Shown piece by piece: positions 1 through 10,029 of a stretch of 60,828 bases of DNA. The notes below the pieces were generated by a model that was not told the origin of the DNA, did not search any database, and was given only the letters and a program-made list of their open reading frames with translations. Within the stretch, counting starts at the first letter, position 1, and each line of letters begins with the position of its first letter. The position numbers and the translations under genes were made by a program. The DNA comes from an uncultured Bacteroidota bacterium. Lineage in GTDB: Bacteria > Bacteroidota > Rhodothermia > Rhodothermales > Salinibacteraceae. Where the stretch lies: assembly GCA_913056185.1 (NCBI GenBank), contig CAJXLV010000018.1, positions 1 through 60,828 on the forward strand. The letters are read 5' to 3'.

Positions 1-151
1 GCGGTATCGTCCGCACATGCGGTGCAAACCGCAACGGTGTACCCCGGCGAGTTCGCGTAAGACCCACTTCGGTGGGCAGGGATGCAGACCCGTGGGATAA
101 GGGCAGAGAAGCCCGTGAAGAATCCCCCGCGCTTTGCCGGGGAGAAGTCAA
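1..151 (+). mobile_element. Right end of an IS200/IS605-like element, cut by the window edge
   Basis: The stretch holds a small hairpin (CCCAC-TTCG-GTGGG, 63-76), a GGGC/GCCC stem (101-104 with 111-114) and a terminal hairpin CCCCG/CGGGG (125-129 with 138-142), then AGAAG and TCAA (148-151). A subterminal hairpin followed by TCAA is how IS200/IS605 elements end, and this part of such elements commonly overlaps the TnpB guide RNA. One frame stays open from the window start to a TAA at 58-60 and could be the tail of an upstream transposon gene, but it is too short to identify. The TCAA overlaps the stop codon of the neighbouring metalloprotease gene. Alternative: a plain terminator. No transposase is visible inside the window. 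Confidence 0.45.
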
Positions 152-2763
152 TCGGTGCCCGTCGCCTCTTCAATGATGTGGAGCACGTGGCTGGTGTGGG
201 CCCGCGTCTCCGCGTTCACGCCGCGCTTGCCCTCAATCATGCCCGCAATCTGCTGAAGGCTCTGCAGGGCGGCCGATTGGGCGACGTGATTGTACTGCTC
301 GTCGCCCGCGTCGCCCACCACCTGCGCCAGCGCTTCGACGTAGGCGACCTGGAGGTTCTGGCGGAACGTGTTCACGTTGTCCCGGGCGTCCGCCGCGAAG
401 ACATCATCGGTAAGGTCCTCCATGTAGGTGGCCAGCGCGTACTCGTTGCCGTAGAGCCGCGTATCGGTCATTCGCTCCAGCACATTCGGGTGCAGGAGGT
501 GGGCCAGCACGCTCTCTTGAATGGCGAGCACGCGGGCGTGAATCTTCGGGTCTTCCGATGCGCCGAAGAAGTTGAAGCCGCGCCGCTGCGGCTGCAGGTG
601 GCGGTACAGCTCGTTCGGGATGATCTCGAACGCGTCCGGGGCGAAGAGGTACTCGCTCAGAAGATTGAGCGCCCGCGTCTGCTTGTCGCGCGGGACGGGC
701 CGGTAGGGTTCCGTGGCGCCGTCCTGCCCAATGAGCGCGCGGTCGACGTACACGCCGCCGACGTAGCGGGAGGCGACGGCGGCCATCTGTGCGTGCTGGC
801 CACTCGCCGCAAAGAAGGCGTTGCGCAGCTCCTCGTACGACTGCCCCGGGTCCTCGTACTTCTCGAGCAGGTCGTCCATCAGGTCGCCAACCAGCCGCAT
901 CCGGTTTTCAGCGTAGTCGAGGGCGTCGTTCGACATGTCGCCGACCATGACGCGGGGGTTGATGGCCTTGCCCGGGGCGCGCATGTCGTCGGCGTCGTTG
1001 CCAAAGGCGAGCTCCGGCTCGGTGGAGCGCGACAGGATCTCGTCGAGCTCTTCCGCAGACGCATCCGGGGTGTAGCCGTACTCGACGGCCCACACGTCGT
1101 AGGGGCCGGGGCGGGTGGTGTAGTACTGGCCCTGCTCGGTGCCCGGCGGGGCCACATTCACGGCGGGGTAGTCCATCACCGAGCCGACGAGGCCCTCGTC
1201 GCGGGTTACGGACGCGTCGTGGACCTCCTCGGTCGAGTGCAGTTGGGAGGACTTCATGTTGTGCTGCAGGCCCAGCGTGTGCCCCACCTCGTGGAGCGCC
1301 AGGAAGTACAGGCCCTCTTCCATGAGCTGGGTAAGCTCTCCGCCGAGGTCCGACGGGCCGTTCTGCTCGGTGTCGGGCTCCGGGGACTGCGTCTCCAGCG
1401 CGGCCCGCCCGAACATCGTGTTCGTGTGGAGGAAGCCGGGGAGCGTGCAGGTGTGCTTCGGCAGGGTTTTCGGCACGTCGGCCGCCGACTGCAGCGGCAG
1501 GCCGGCCGTCTCGAACAGCTTGTTCTGGGCGACCTGGTTCGTAAGGAAGGCGTATTCGAGCATCACGTCCGCCCCCAGGATCTGCCCGGTGTGCGGGTTG
1601 ACGAAGCTCGGCCCGTAGCCGCTGAAGGGCGGGGTGGGGGAGGAGGTCCACCGCAGCACGTTGTAGCGAATGTCGCCCGCGTCCCAGGAGGCCGTGTCCG
1701 GCTGCACCTTCACCTCGATGGCATTCTTAAAGCCGGCCTCGCGGAACGCCGTGTTCCACTCCAGCACCGCCTCGCGGATGATGGGCCGGATGCGCTCGGG
1801 GGTCGTGTTCTCGATCCACCACGTAATCGGCTCCACCGGCTCAGAGAGCTCGGCGTTCGGGTTTTTCTTCTCCAGGTGCCAGCGGTTGATGAGGTCGTGG
1901 TAGGGCGTGGCGCTGGTGGAGGTCAGGTTGTCCTTCTGCTGCGTAAAGAAGCCGATCCGCGGGTCCGCAAAGCGCGGCTCGAAGTCGTTCTCGGGCACCT
2001 CGATGAGGCTGTGCCGCAGGGTAATCGTCACGTTGCGGGCGTCGGTGACGGCGTCGGAGCCGGGGTTGATGGGGCGGGGATTCTCGAAGACGTAATCCAC
2101 CACCACGTCCGTGTTTTTCGGGTAGTTGTGGACGCCTTCCACCTTCGATTTCTCCTTGCTCTGGCGGCCCAGACTAAAGGCCGTGGGCGACTGTCCGGGG
2201 AAGGGCGACGGCTTCACCTGCGTGAGCGACTCGGTCAGGAACAGGTCGTCGGCCTCGATGAGGAGGCGACCGGTCGAGTCGTCCTCCGCCACGATCTTTT
2301 CGACGTGCAGGACCGACGGGCTGATGTTAGCATCCGAGGCGCGGGTCAGCGCGCTCTCGTCGTTGAAGTGGAAGTTGGTGTTCACCTCTACGAACTCCAC
2401 CTTGTCGTAGTGGCGGCGCACCTTAAAGACGGCATTGTCGCGATAGGCGCCGCGGAACGTGCCGGCCTCCAGCACGCCGTCGACCGTGTGCGTGAAGTAG
2501 ATGTACTCCTCGCCAATTTGGCTCGGGTCGAGGGCCATTTTCAGCGAACCGTCGGTGGTGTCGCGGTAGACGGTGAACAGGCCGCCGAGCGAGTCGCTCT
2601 TCGCGATGGCTTTTTCGAAGTCGCTTTTTTCTTCGTCGTCTTGTTCGGCCTGCTGCTCGGTCTGCTGCGTGGCCGCCTCCTCGGCCATCTGTGCCGAGCT
2701 GCTACAGCCGGTGAGCAGGAGAAGGGCGAGGGGAAGACTCCAGAGAAAAGAACGGGATCGCAT
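148..2763 (-). CDS. Secreted zinc-dependent metalloprotease lipoprotein (DUF5117/DUF5118/DUF4953 type)
   Basis: The product is 871 aa from the ATG at 2763. This start was chosen over one 25 codons upstream because it places a lipoprotein signal peptide at the N-terminus (hydrophobic LWSLPLALLLLTGC, lipobox cysteine about residue 19). A metzincin-type site HEVGHTLGLQHN lies at residues 491-502, with zinc ligands H491, H495, H501 and catalytic E492; SVMDYP downstream is a plausible Met-turn. The N-terminal half resembles the beta-rich DUF5117/5118 regions that accompany this catalytic domain in Bacteroidota. Substrate is unknown; it should act in the periplasm or at the outer membrane. The TGA stop (148-150) is inside the TCAA end of the adjacent IS-like element, yet the C-terminus looks complete. 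Confidence 0.85.
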   Translation of the reverse strand: MRSRSFLWSLPLALLLLTGCSSSAQMAEEAATQQTEQQAEQDDEEKSDFEKAIAKSDSLGGLFTVYRDTTDGSLKMALDPSQIGEEYIYFTHTVDGVLEAGTFRGAYRDNAVFKVRRHYDKVEFVEVNTNFHFNDESALTRASDANISPSVLHVEKIVAEDDSTGRLLIEADDLFLTESLTQVKPSPFPGQSPTAFSLGRQSKEKSKVEGVHNYPKNTDVVVDYVFENPRPINPGSDAVTDARNVTITLRHSLIEVPENDFEPRFADPRIGFFTQQKDNLTSTSATPYHDLINRWHLEKKNPNAELSEPVEPITWWIENTTPERIRPIIREAVLEWNTAFREAGFKNAIEVKVQPDTASWDAGDIRYNVLRWTSSPTPPFSGYGPSFVNPHTGQILGADVMLEYAFLTNQVAQNKLFETAGLPLQSAADVPKTLPKHTCTLPGFLHTNTMFGRAALETQSPEPDTEQNGPSDLGGELTQLMEEGLYFLALHEVGHTLGLQHNMKSSQLHSTEEVHDASVTRDEGLVGSVMDYPAVNVAPPGTEQGQYYTTRPGPYDVWAVEYGYTPDASAEELDEILSRSTEPELAFGNDADDMRAPGKAINPRVMVGDMSNDALDYAENRMRLVGDLMDDLLEKYEDPGQSYEELRNAFFAASGQHAQMAAVASRYVGGVYVDRALIGQDGATEPYRPVPRDKQTRALNLLSEYLFAPDAFEIIPNELYRHLQPQRRGFNFFGASEDPKIHARVLAIQESVLAHLLHPNVLERMTDTRLYGNEYALATYMEDLTDDVFAADARDNVNTFRQNLQVAYVEALAQVVGDAGDEQYNHVAQSAALQSLQQIAGMIEGKRGVNAETRAHTSHVLHIIEEATGTD

Positions 2764-3228
2764 ATTGGGCACAATTGGTGTAGCAGAAAGTGGGGGAGCC
2801 GCTGTCCGAGGCGAACGGTCGTCGTGGATCTCCGGCATGGAGAGAGAAGGCGGCTGTTCCCCAGAAGCAGTATTGAGGGTGCGAGGTTCCCGATCGTCGT
2901 ACGGGCAGCGGAAACGTCACCTCTAAGGACGCGCCTACGATGCGGAGTGTTACAGGGGGAGGGCATCTTTCCGTAAGCCGTCTTCGGCTTCGTTGCTGGA
3001 ATGGAGCCCTAAGAAGCTGTTTGGCGGGCTGACTATGACCTACGACTTCGCGGGTCTTGTGCAGCCCTGGGACTACTCGGTCACTGCGTTCCCAGCGCAG
3101 AACGGCTTCTGAGCGGCTTACAGGGACACAGGGCTCCCGCCAACACGGAGTCGGCCGCCGAGCGATCAAAAGCCCCTCGTTCCCAACACCTTCAACGTTC
3201 CAACCTCCACCCTTCTCCCCCCAGAAGA
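2764..3228. other. Intergenic region between uvrA and the metalloprotease gene
   Basis: About 465 bp lie between two minus-strand genes. No convincing protein, RNA or strong hairpin is visible. The reading frames crossing it are GC-rich shadow frames. It presumably holds the metalloprotease promoter and the uvrA 3' end. Confidence 0.5.
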
Positions 3229-6162
3229 CTACAGCACGTCCCGCAAGAACCGCCCGGTGTGACTGTCGTCGCACGCGGCCACCTCTTCGGGCGTCCCCGC
3301 CGCGACCACCTCCCCGCCGTCGTCCCCGCCCTCCGGCCCGAGGTCGATCACGTAGTCCGCGTACTTGATGACGTCGAGGTTGTGCTCGATGATGAGGACC
3401 GAATGGCCCGCTTCCACCAGCTGCTCGAAGGCCCCGAGAAGCTGCTTGATGTCGTCGAAGTGCAGCCCGGTGGTCGGCTCGTCGAAAATGTAGAGCGTAC
3501 GGTCCGAGGAGCGGCTGTTGAGGTGGCTGGCGAGCTTGATGCGCTGCGCCTCCCCACCGCTGAGCGTGGTGGAGGGCTGCCCGAGCGTGAGGTAGCCGAG
3601 GCCGATGTCCTGCAGCACCTCCAGCTTGTTGAGGATGGCCCGTTCGCCTGCAAAGAACTCCGCGGCCTCGTCGACGGTCATGTCCAGCACGTCGGCGATG
3701 TTTTTGCCCTGGTACGTCACGCTGAGCACCTCCTTCTTGTAGCGCCGGCCGCCACAGGCCTCGCACTCCAGGTACAGGTCGGCGAGGAACTGCATCTCGA
3801 CCTTCACGACGCCTTGTCCCTCGCACTCCTCGCAGCGGCCGCCGCTCGTGTTGAAGCTGAAGGTGCCTTTGTCGTAGCCGTGGACGTTGGCCTGTCGCGT
3901 GCTGCCAAAAAGCCGCCGGATGCCGTCGAAGGCGTTCGTGTAGGTGGCCGGATTGGAGCGGGGCGAGCGCCCGATGGACGACTGGTCGACCATCTCCACG
4001 GTGTCGACGTGCTCGTGGCCGCGGATGGTGTCGTGCGCACCCACTTTGCCGTCGCCGCTGCCGCCCTTCAGGCGGTGCAGGCCCTCGTAGAGCGTCTGGT
4101 TCGTGAGGGTGGACTTGCCGGAGCCGCTGACGCCCGTCACGCACACAATCTGTCCCAGCGGAATCTCCACGTCGATGTGCTTCAGGTTGTGCTGCCGGGC
4201 GTTCTCCACGACGAGCGTGTTGTCTTCGTCGACGGGGCGTCGCTCGTCGGGCACCTCCACCTGTTTGCGCCCGCTGAGGTACTGGCCGGTGAGCGAGTCC
4301 TCGTCCTCCAGGATCTCGTCGTGGGAGCCCTGGAAGACGACCTCCCCGCCAAACGCGCCGGAGCCGGGGCCGAGGTCCACGAGCTGATCGGCCGCCTCCA
4401 TCGTCACCGGGTCGTGCTCCACCACCAGCACCGTGTTGCCGAGGTCGCGCAGGCGCTGCAGGATGTCGATGAGGCGCTCATTGTCGCGGGGGTGGAGGCC
4501 GATGGTCGGTTCGTCGAGCACGTAGAGCGAACCAACGAGCGAGGAGCCGAGGGAGGTCGACAGGTTGATCCGCTGCATTTCGCCGCCGGAGAGTGTCTGG
4601 GCGAGGCGGTCGAGCGTCAGGTAGTCGAGCCCCACGTCCACGAGATAGCGGCTCCGCTCGCGCAGTTCCTCCATCACGCGCCCGGCCACCTCCTCCTCGT
4701 ACTCAGTGAGCTCCAGCGCCTCAACGTAATCGCGCGCCTCCCGCGTCGTCATCGCGCAGATTTCGCCGATGTGCTTCTTTTCGACCGCATCGCCGCCCAC
4801 CTTCACGTACAGGGCGTCGTCGCACAGGCGATGGCCCTCGCAGTCGGGGCACTCGGAGTAGCCGCGGAAGCGGGCGCGGAAGATGCGGTAGTGGCGCTTG
4901 TAGGCGTTCTCGTCGAGGAACTGGAAGAAGCCGTTCAGGCCCATGTAATCGCCTTTGCCCTCCCACACGATTTCTTTTTCCCAATCGGCCAGCTCGTGGT
5001 AGGGACAGTCGATGTCGAGCCCCACGTCGGCCGCCACGGCGATGAGGTCCTTGAAGTGGGTGCCCCACTTGTCGCCGCGGAAGGGGGCGAGGGCGCCGTC
5101 GCGGATGGAGAGCTGCTTGTTGGGAATGATGAGGTCCTCGTCGAGCCCCGACACGCGCCCAAAGCCCTGGCACGTGGGGCAGGCGCCCACCGGACTGTTG
5201 AAGCTGAAGAGCTGCGGCGTCGGCTCCTCGAAGAGGATGCCGTCGCGTTCAAAGTGACTGCTAAATTCATACGTCGGGACGACCGGCCGGTCGTCCCTAC
5301 TACCATCATTGGGGAGATCACGGAGGGCCGGGACGACGGTGCATCGCCCGTCCCCCTCGTCGAAGGCTTGTTCGGTGGACTCCGCGATGCGGGTGCGGTT
5401 GTCCTCGTCCCCCGCCTTCGCCTTCAGACGGTCGATGAGGACGAGCAGGCGGTCGCGCCCGTAGCGGTTGACGCGGCTGGGGTCCTCCTGGTTGAGGTCG
5501 AGGGTCTTGGGCGTCTCGCCCTTTGCCGCCTGCCGCTCGGTCGGCAGCAGTAGGACGCGGTAGAAGCCCCGCTCGCGCAGGCTTTTCAGCTGGTCGCGCA
5601 GGGCCATGTCTGCGCGTTCCGGGATGGGGGCGCAGAGATAGAACCGCGCGCCGTCGTCCAGCTCCGCCTCGACGCGGTCGGCCACGTCCTGCGGCGTGTC
5701 CGTACTCACCGGCTCGCCGCTCACCGGCGAGTAGGTGGTGCCGATGCGGGCGAAGAGGAGGCGCAGGTGGTCGTAGATCTCCGTCTGCGTGGCGATGGTG
5801 GAGCGGGGGTTGGAGCCCGAGGTTTTTTGCTCGATGGCGATGGCGGGAGCGAGGCCCGTAATCAGGTCCGCCTCCGGCTTGTCCATGCGCTCCAGGAACT
5901 GACGCGCGTAGGCGCTCAGGCTCTCCACGTAGCGGCGCTGGCCCTCGGCGTAGATCGTGTCGAAGCAAAGGCTCGACTTGCCGGAGCCGCTGGGGCCGGT
6001 AAACACGATCAGCTTGTTGCGCGGCAGCTCGAGGTCCACGTCCTTCAGGTTGTGCTGCCGGGCTCCGCGGATCACGATGTGGTCCTGCGCCGACTCGCGC
6101 GCGGTGACCGACGCGTTGGCGATGACGGGGTCCTGCGTGGGGAGGCGTTCGGTGGTGGGCAT
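3229..6162 (-). CDS. uvrA: Excinuclease ABC subunit A
   Basis: The 977-aa protein is the damage-recognition ATPase of nucleotide excision repair. Two ABC modules are visible: Walker A GPSGSGKS at residues 56-63 with an LSGGE signature and [12 protein letters not shown], then a second GVSGSGKST with LSGGE and FDEPTTGLH. The UvrB-binding region is present ([15 protein letters not shown]). The C-terminal zinc module keeps CEEC and CEAC. In the first zinc module only ACPTC remains: the preceding CxxC pair is replaced by residues around FERDG, as I recall for some Bacteroidota UvrA paralogs. Residues about 288-296 are encoded by a perfect 22-bp palindrome that looks inserted. No LexA-type box was recognised upstream. 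Confidence 0.95.
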   Translation of the reverse strand: MPTTERLPTQDPVIANASVTARESAQDHIVIRGARQHNLKDVDLELPRNKLIVFTGPSGSGKSSLCFDTIYAEGQRRYVESLSAYARQFLERMDKPEADLITGLAPAIAIEQKTSGSNPRSTIATQTEIYDHLRLLFARIGTTYSPVSGEPVSTDTPQDVADRVEAELDDGARFYLCAPIPERADMALRDQLKSLRERGFYRVLLLPTERQAAKGETPKTLDLNQEDPSRVNRYGRDRLLVLIDRLKAKAGDEDNRTRIAESTEQAFDEGDGRCTVVPALRDLPNDGSRDDRPVVPTYEFSSHFERDGILFEEPTPQLFSFNSPVGACPTCQGFGRVSGLDEDLIIPNKQLSIRDGALAPFRGDKWGTHFKDLIAVAADVGLDIDCPYHELADWEKEIVWEGKGDYMGLNGFFQFLDENAYKRHYRIFRARFRGYSECPDCEGHRLCDDALYVKVGGDAVEKKHIGEICAMTTREARDYVEALELTEYEEEVAGRVMEELRERSRYLVDVGLDYLTLDRLAQTLSGGEMQRINLSTSLGSSLVGSLYVLDEPTIGLHPRDNERLIDILQRLRDLGNTVLVVEHDPVTMEAADQLVDLGPGSGAFGGEVVFQGSHDEILEDEDSLTGQYLSGRKQVEVPDERRPVDEDNTLVVENARQHNLKHIDVEIPLGQIVCVTGVSGSGKSTLTNQTLYEGLHRLKGGSGDGKVGAHDTIRGHEHVDTVEMVDQSSIGRSPRSNPATYTNAFDGIRRLFGSTRQANVHGYDKGTFSFNTSGGRCEECEGQGVVKVEMQFLADLYLECEACGGRRYKKEVLSVTYQGKNIADVLDMTVDEAAEFFAGERAILNKLEVLQDIGLGYLTLGQPSTTLSGGEAQRIKLASHLNSRSSDRTLYIFDEPTTGLHFDDIKQLLGAFEQLVEAGHSVLIIEHNLDVIKYADYVIDLGPEGGDDGGEVVAAGTPEEVAACDDSHTGRFLRDVL
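5276..5297. repeat. Perfect 22-bp palindrome inside uvrA
   Basis: Two 11-bp arms (GGGACGACCGG and its exact complement) meet without a spacer. It encodes a charged, proline-containing stretch (GRDDRPVVP) just before the degenerate first zinc module of UvrA. An exact 11-bp-arm palindrome inside conserved coding sequence is unusual and suggests an in-frame palindromic repeat insertion. Confidence 0.8.
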
Positions 6163-6632
6163 TTCGTTGGGCGCGGATGGGCAGCTGGGAGTGCGGGCGT
6201 TCGGGAGGACGGCGCTCCGTCCAGAAACGCAGGCCTAAAAATGCAGGTCTGGGCGTCGGTGGGACGCAACGGACACGAGCTGTATATGCTGTGCGGTGGG
6301 GATTGATGCCTGCTCGTTCCTCTCGAAATGACATCCGCGTAATCCTTGGGGGCCTTTCGTGCGCAAAATGTGTGCGCGAAGGGAACGGCGGAGCGGAGGA
6401 GGCGTGAAGGTGTGCACAGTGTAACACATCCCAAGTTGTGAGTTTGTGGGTTTTGCGTTGCGCGTTCACGCCGGTGGGGGTAGGCCCCGTCCGCCCCCGT
6501 GATCGCGGCTTCCGGAGGAGTCGGTTTGCCGACGCGCCAGATCACACAACCCTCAACTCGCACAACTCATAACCCACAACACGGGTTGCCACAGTTGTCT
6601 GCACTGCGTCCTTCACTCAGCCCTCCGTGCCC
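6163..6632. other. Divergent promoter region between uvrA and the sugar dehydrogenase gene
   Basis: About 470 bp separate divergently transcribed genes. The right part has an inverted pair TTGTGGGTT (near 6453) and AACCCACAA (near 6571) and a run of AACTC/ACAAC words like those beside the four-helix-bundle gene at 35.5 kb. No gene or definite promoter can be assigned. Confidence 0.45.
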
Positions 6633-7802
6633 ATGCGCTCCCTCATCGCGAGTCTTTCGCTCCTGCTCTGTGCCTGCACCCTCGGCAGCGACCCAGGGCC
6701 CGATTCCCGCGCGGCCCCAATGGACGAAGAGGTTGTGATGGAGCGGGTGGAATCCGAGCAGGAGACCTTCCGGGTCGTGCGCGCCGTGGGGGATCTGAAC
6801 CAGCCGTGGGCGGTGGCCTGGCTGCCCGACGGGCGCATGCTCATTACCGAGAAGCCCGGGCGAATGGTGCTGGTGGACGAGGGCGCGAAGACGAGGCTCT
6901 CCGGCCTGCCCGCGATCGCACCGCGGGGACAGGGCGGACTGCTCGACGTGCGCCTCTCTCCGACCTATGAGGAGACCGGTTGGATCTACATCTCTTACTC
7001 TGTCTCCGGAGAGGGCGGGGTGGGCACCGTGCTGGCCCGCGCACGGCTCGAGGGCACGTCGCTCACCGACGTCGAAGAGCTGTACCGCCAGCAGCCCTTC
7101 GTCACCTCGGGCCTTCACTTCGGGTCACGCATTGCCTTCCCGGGCGACGGCACGGTGGTGGTGACGCTGGGGGAGCGGGGGCAACGGCAGGCGGACGGCC
7201 CGGGGGCGCAGGACTCCACAAACACGATTGGCACGACCATCCGCCTTACGCTGGACGGCGGCATTCCCCAAGACAACCCCTACGTGGGGCGCGACGATGT
7301 GCCCGATGCCGTCTACTCCTACGGCCACCGCAACCAGCAGGGCATGGCCATCCACCCCGAAACCGGCGCCATCTGGCAGCATGAGCACGGGCCACACGGG
7401 GGCGATGAGCTCAACCTCGTGAAGCCCGGCAAGAACTACGGCTGGCCCGCCGTCAGCTACGGCGACACCTACCGCACGCCCCACCAGCCCATTGGGGGCA
7501 CCGAGGCGCCGGGCATTACGTCTCCGGTGCACTACTGGGATCCCTCCCCCGCCTTCTGCGGCATGACGTTCTACACGGGCGACAAATTTCCGAACTGGAA
7601 GAACGACCTCTTTATGGGGGCGCTGGCACACCAGTCGGTGCTCCGCGTGCGGCTGGACGGGGAGGCGGTGTCGCACGAAGAAGAGCTGCTGCCCCAAGAG
7701 CTGGGCCGCATCCGCGACGTGGCCACCGGCCCGGACGGCTACCTCTACGTGCTCACGGACGGGACGGGGGCGGGGCTCTATCGGCTGGAGCCGACTGGTT
7801 GA
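6633..7802 (+). CDS. PQQ-dependent sugar dehydrogenase-like lipoprotein (YliI/Asd family)
   Basis: The product is 389 aa from the ATG at 6633; a GTG six bases upstream is less likely. The N-terminus is a short signal peptide ending in LLLCAC, a probable lipobox, so the enzyme should sit in the periplasm. Family landmarks of soluble glucose/aldose dehydrogenases follow in order: LNQPWAVAWLPDGRMLITEKPGR, GQGGLLDV, LHFGSRIAF, GHRNQQGMAI, EHGPHGGDELN, GKNYGWP, and a C-terminal ATGPDGYLYVLTD blade. The six-bladed propeller would bind PQQ and Ca2+ and oxidise an aldose. No PQQ synthesis genes are in this window. Stands alone, divergent from uvrA and convergent with the glycan cluster. Confidence 0.85.
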   Translation: MRSLIASLSLLLCACTLGSDPGPDSRAAPMDEEVVMERVESEQETFRVVRAVGDLNQPWAVAWLPDGRMLITEKPGRMVLVDEGAKTRLSGLPAIAPRGQGGLLDVRLSPTYEETGWIYISYSVSGEGGVGTVLARARLEGTSLTDVEELYRQQPFVTSGLHFGSRIAFPGDGTVVVTLGERGQRQADGPGAQDSTNTIGTTIRLTLDGGIPQDNPYVGRDDVPDAVYSYGHRNQQGMAIHPETGAIWQHEHGPHGGDELNLVKPGKNYGWPAVSYGDTYRTPHQPIGGTEAPGITSPVHYWDPSPAFCGMTFYTGDKFPNWKNDLFMGALAHQSVLRVRLDGEAVSHEEELLPQELGRIRDVATGPDGYLYVLTDGTGAGLYRLEPTG

Positions 7803-7814
7803 GCTGTAGCATCG

Positions 7815-8798
7815 CTACTCTGAATCGGCAGCAGGCATGAGGGTGCGCTTGATCCAGAGCCGCGATTCGGGGGGGATCGCGTTGCGCAGGCGCTCTCGGC
7901 CTGTCCGCAGCGCCTCGCGGACGGTGCTGTAAGCGTGGTACTGCCAGGGGTGCCGGTACGGCCAAAATTCGTCGTTGAGGGCCGCACGAAGCCCCGGGTC
8001 GTCGAGGCCGCAGGTGTCGAAATACGCGCTGAGCCAGTCGAGATATCGTTTTTTGGCAGGGTGGGGCTCGTCGGGGATGTATTCGCCCTCTTCCATGGCG
8101 ATGGCACAGCACGAGTTGGGGTGCTGGCGGTAGAGGTCCAGGCATTCGTCGGTGACCGCGACGCGGTGGTGGGCCGTGATTTTCGCCAGGAAGACCTGGT
8201 CTTCGTAGCTGCCCCGAAACTCTTCCTCAAACCCGCCCACCGCCTCTACCGCAGAGCGCCGGACCAGGAGGCTGCAGGTGCCGGGAAGAACGTGCCCGCT
8301 GGTTTCCAGGAACGTGCGCAGGACCGTGGGCGGCTCGATGGGCTGCCGGTGGGGAAGGCCGAGGGGATAGGTGCAGTCCCGGTCCTGGTCGGCAGGGGCA
8401 CCCGTCCAGCTGTACCAGTAGCGCGTGGGGCCGTAGACCATATCGACCGTTGGGAAGGCTTCGATCAGCTCGACCTGTGCCTCAAGGCGGCGCGGGAGCC
8501 AGATGTCATCGGCGTCCAGAAAGGCAATGAGAGGAGCGCTGGAGGCGCGAATGCCTCGGTTTCGGGAGGCGCTCATGCCCCGATTCTCGTGGCCGGGGTG
8601 GGTGCAGTACTGAATGCGGTCGGGATGACGGGCGGCATAGTCCTGCGCGAGCGCGCTGCTTCCATCGGTGGAGCCGTCATCGACCAGCACGAGCTCCCAG
8701 TGGTCGTAGGTTTGCGCCAAAATGCTTTCGATGGCTTCTTCGAGGAAGCGCTCGGCGTCCAGAAAGATGGTGATGACGGAGACCGGAGGAGCGGACAT
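7815..8798 (-). CDS. Family 2 glycosyltransferase
   Basis: The 327-aa start MSAPPVSVITIF (ATG 8798) matches the GT-A fold opening; upstream in-frame codons give no glycosyltransferase sequence. The nucleotide-sugar site is visible: VDDGSTDGS near residues 38-46, SASRNRGI, and the metal-binding DADD about residue 92. SYEDQVFLAKI and VAVTDECLDLYRQHPNS match the acceptor half and the usual Y-R-x-H-x-x-S of GT2 enzymes. It is the last of four minus-strand genes (two methyltransferases, polysaccharide deacetylase, this one), implying surface polysaccharide or glycoconjugate assembly. Sugar donor unknown. Confidence 0.88.
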   Translation of the reverse strand: MSAPPVSVITIFLDAERFLEEAIESILAQTYDHWELVLVDDGSTDGSSALAQDYAARHPDRIQYCTHPGHENRGMSASRNRGIRASSAPLIAFLDADDIWLPRRLEAQVELIEAFPTVDMVYGPTRYWYSWTGAPADQDRDCTYPLGLPHRQPIEPPTVLRTFLETSGHVLPGTCSLLVRRSAVEAVGGFEEEFRGSYEDQVFLAKITAHHRVAVTDECLDLYRQHPNSCCAIAMEEGEYIPDEPHPAKKRYLDWLSAYFDTCGLDDPGLRAALNDEFWPYRHPWQYHAYSTVREALRTGRERLRNAIPPESRLWIKRTLMPAADSE

Positions 8799-8931
8799 TG
8801 GGAACTGAAAGAAATGGAAAAGGCGGTGCAAGGTGCGAGGGATGTGCAGGGGACAATCAGCCTTCCAGTCTCGACGAGGTCGGAAGACTGTGCCGAAAGG
8901 ATTCGGGGCAAGCGTTGCGCTGGAGGGAAGG

Positions 8932-9963
8932 TCAAGGAAGGAGGCGAGAAAGCTGCTCGTCGAGGACGGAGGCACAGATGTTGCGAACGTGGAGGCGAGG
9001 CAGGGTCAGGGGATTGGTGTTCCAGGTCGCTGCGCCGCCGACAGTGGTGCAGGCGTGCTTGAATCCACACTCATCGGCAATTTTGAGGGTCGCGGTGTTG
9101 TATGCGCCGTTGGGGTACGACAGCCCCGGCACGGCCGTCCCCGTGAGGGCCTGCAAGCAGCGTGTTGCCTGCTGGAGCTCATCGCGCTGGGCGGGAGGCG
9201 AGAGGGTGCGGAGCGGGGTGTGGCTGGCAGCGTGGGCACCGAGGTCCATGCCGGGCTTCTGGTACAGTGTCGCGACCTCAGAGGCCGTCATGATACGCCG
9301 AGAGGGCGGGGCTGTGCGTGCGGTGCCGGTGGCGTCGCAGAGCTGGTCGAGCAGCTCTGCGCGGTGGGACGGCGTGCGCTGGGAGAGCAGGGTCCAGAGG
9401 CGTTTGTACAAGCGCTTGCGCCCGTCGCGGTCGTGTGGGGGTGGGGGGGAGAGCCGGAGCGGCGCCTCCGTGGGGGCGCCGGGGTCGTGAAGCGAGAGGG
9501 GGGCGGGAAGGGAGCGTCGGTGCAGAATGCAGTCGGCCAGGGCGTCCCACCAAAACGAGGTGTCGTGTCCGAGCAGCCCAGTCGGCACGAAAAAGGTTGC
9601 GGGCAGGCCTTCGGCTTCGAGAATCGGGGCCGCCGTAGTCAGGTTGTCGATGTAGCCATCATCGAACGTAAGGACAACGGCCCGGTGCGGAGGCCGCCCC
9701 GCCCGGAGCCGATCGGCGTAGGCCGTGAGCGGCCAGACTTCGTACGTTTCTCGAAGCAGTGCCATGTGCTCGGCGAAGTGAGTGGGCGACACTGCCAGGT
9801 CCCAGGGGTCTACGCGCACGTCGGCCACGCGGTGGTACATCAGGAGGACGGCCTGTGGCAGCAGGCGCCGGGCTTGTTGCCGGAAGCGGCGCCACCCGCG
9901 GCGGCCCGCAGCGCCGAGGCGACGCAGGGGAGCGGCAACAAGGGAGCCGACCGGGAATCCCAT
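8932..9963 (-). CDS. Polysaccharide deacetylase (NodB-homology domain)
   Basis: The product is 343 aa from the ATG at 9963; a longer form would need a TTG at 9984. After a basic, weakly hydrophobic N-terminus comes LMYHRVAD, then the NodB motif 1 VLTFDDGYIDN (catalytic and metal-binding Asp pair) and motif 2 HAASHTPL (H-x3-H metal ligands). GLSYPNGAYN fits motif 3. Such carbohydrate esterase family 4 enzymes remove N- or O-acetyl groups from cell-surface glycans. Lies 133 bp upstream of the GT2 gene on the same strand, downstream of the FkbM methyltransferase; probably one transcription unit. Confidence 0.88.
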   Translation of the reverse strand: MGFPVGSLVAAPLRRLGAAGRRGWRRFRQQARRLLPQAVLLMYHRVADVRVDPWDLAVSPTHFAEHMALLRETYEVWPLTAYADRLRAGRPPHRAVVLTFDDGYIDNLTTAAPILEAEGLPATFFVPTGLLGHDTSFWWDALADCILHRRSLPAPLSLHDPGAPTEAPLRLSPPPPHDRDGRKRLYKRLWTLLSQRTPSHRAELLDQLCDATGTARTAPPSRRIMTASEVATLYQKPGMDLGAHAASHTPLRTLSPPAQRDELQQATRCLQALTGTAVPGLSYPNGAYNTATLKIADECGFKHACTTVGGAATWNTNPLTLPRLHVRNICASVLDEQLSRLLP

Positions 9964-10029
9964 GGCAGAGGGCAGGATGTGCAAGACAGAAAACGGGGCG
10001 AACGGAGATGGGGCGAGAAGAGCCCTGCG

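Noticed and set aside
82..2976. 964-residue open frame on the plus strand opposite the metalloprotease gene
   Set aside because: It mirrors the codon structure of the real minus-strand gene in a GC-rich genome; composition is Arg/Val/Gly/His-rich with no family features. The minus-strand frame has a signal peptide and zinc site.
6270..6300. LexA-like box CTGTATATGCTG upstream of uvrA
   Set aside because: Only one half-site matches the E. coli consensus; the CAG half is missing and Bacteroidota SOS boxes are not established.
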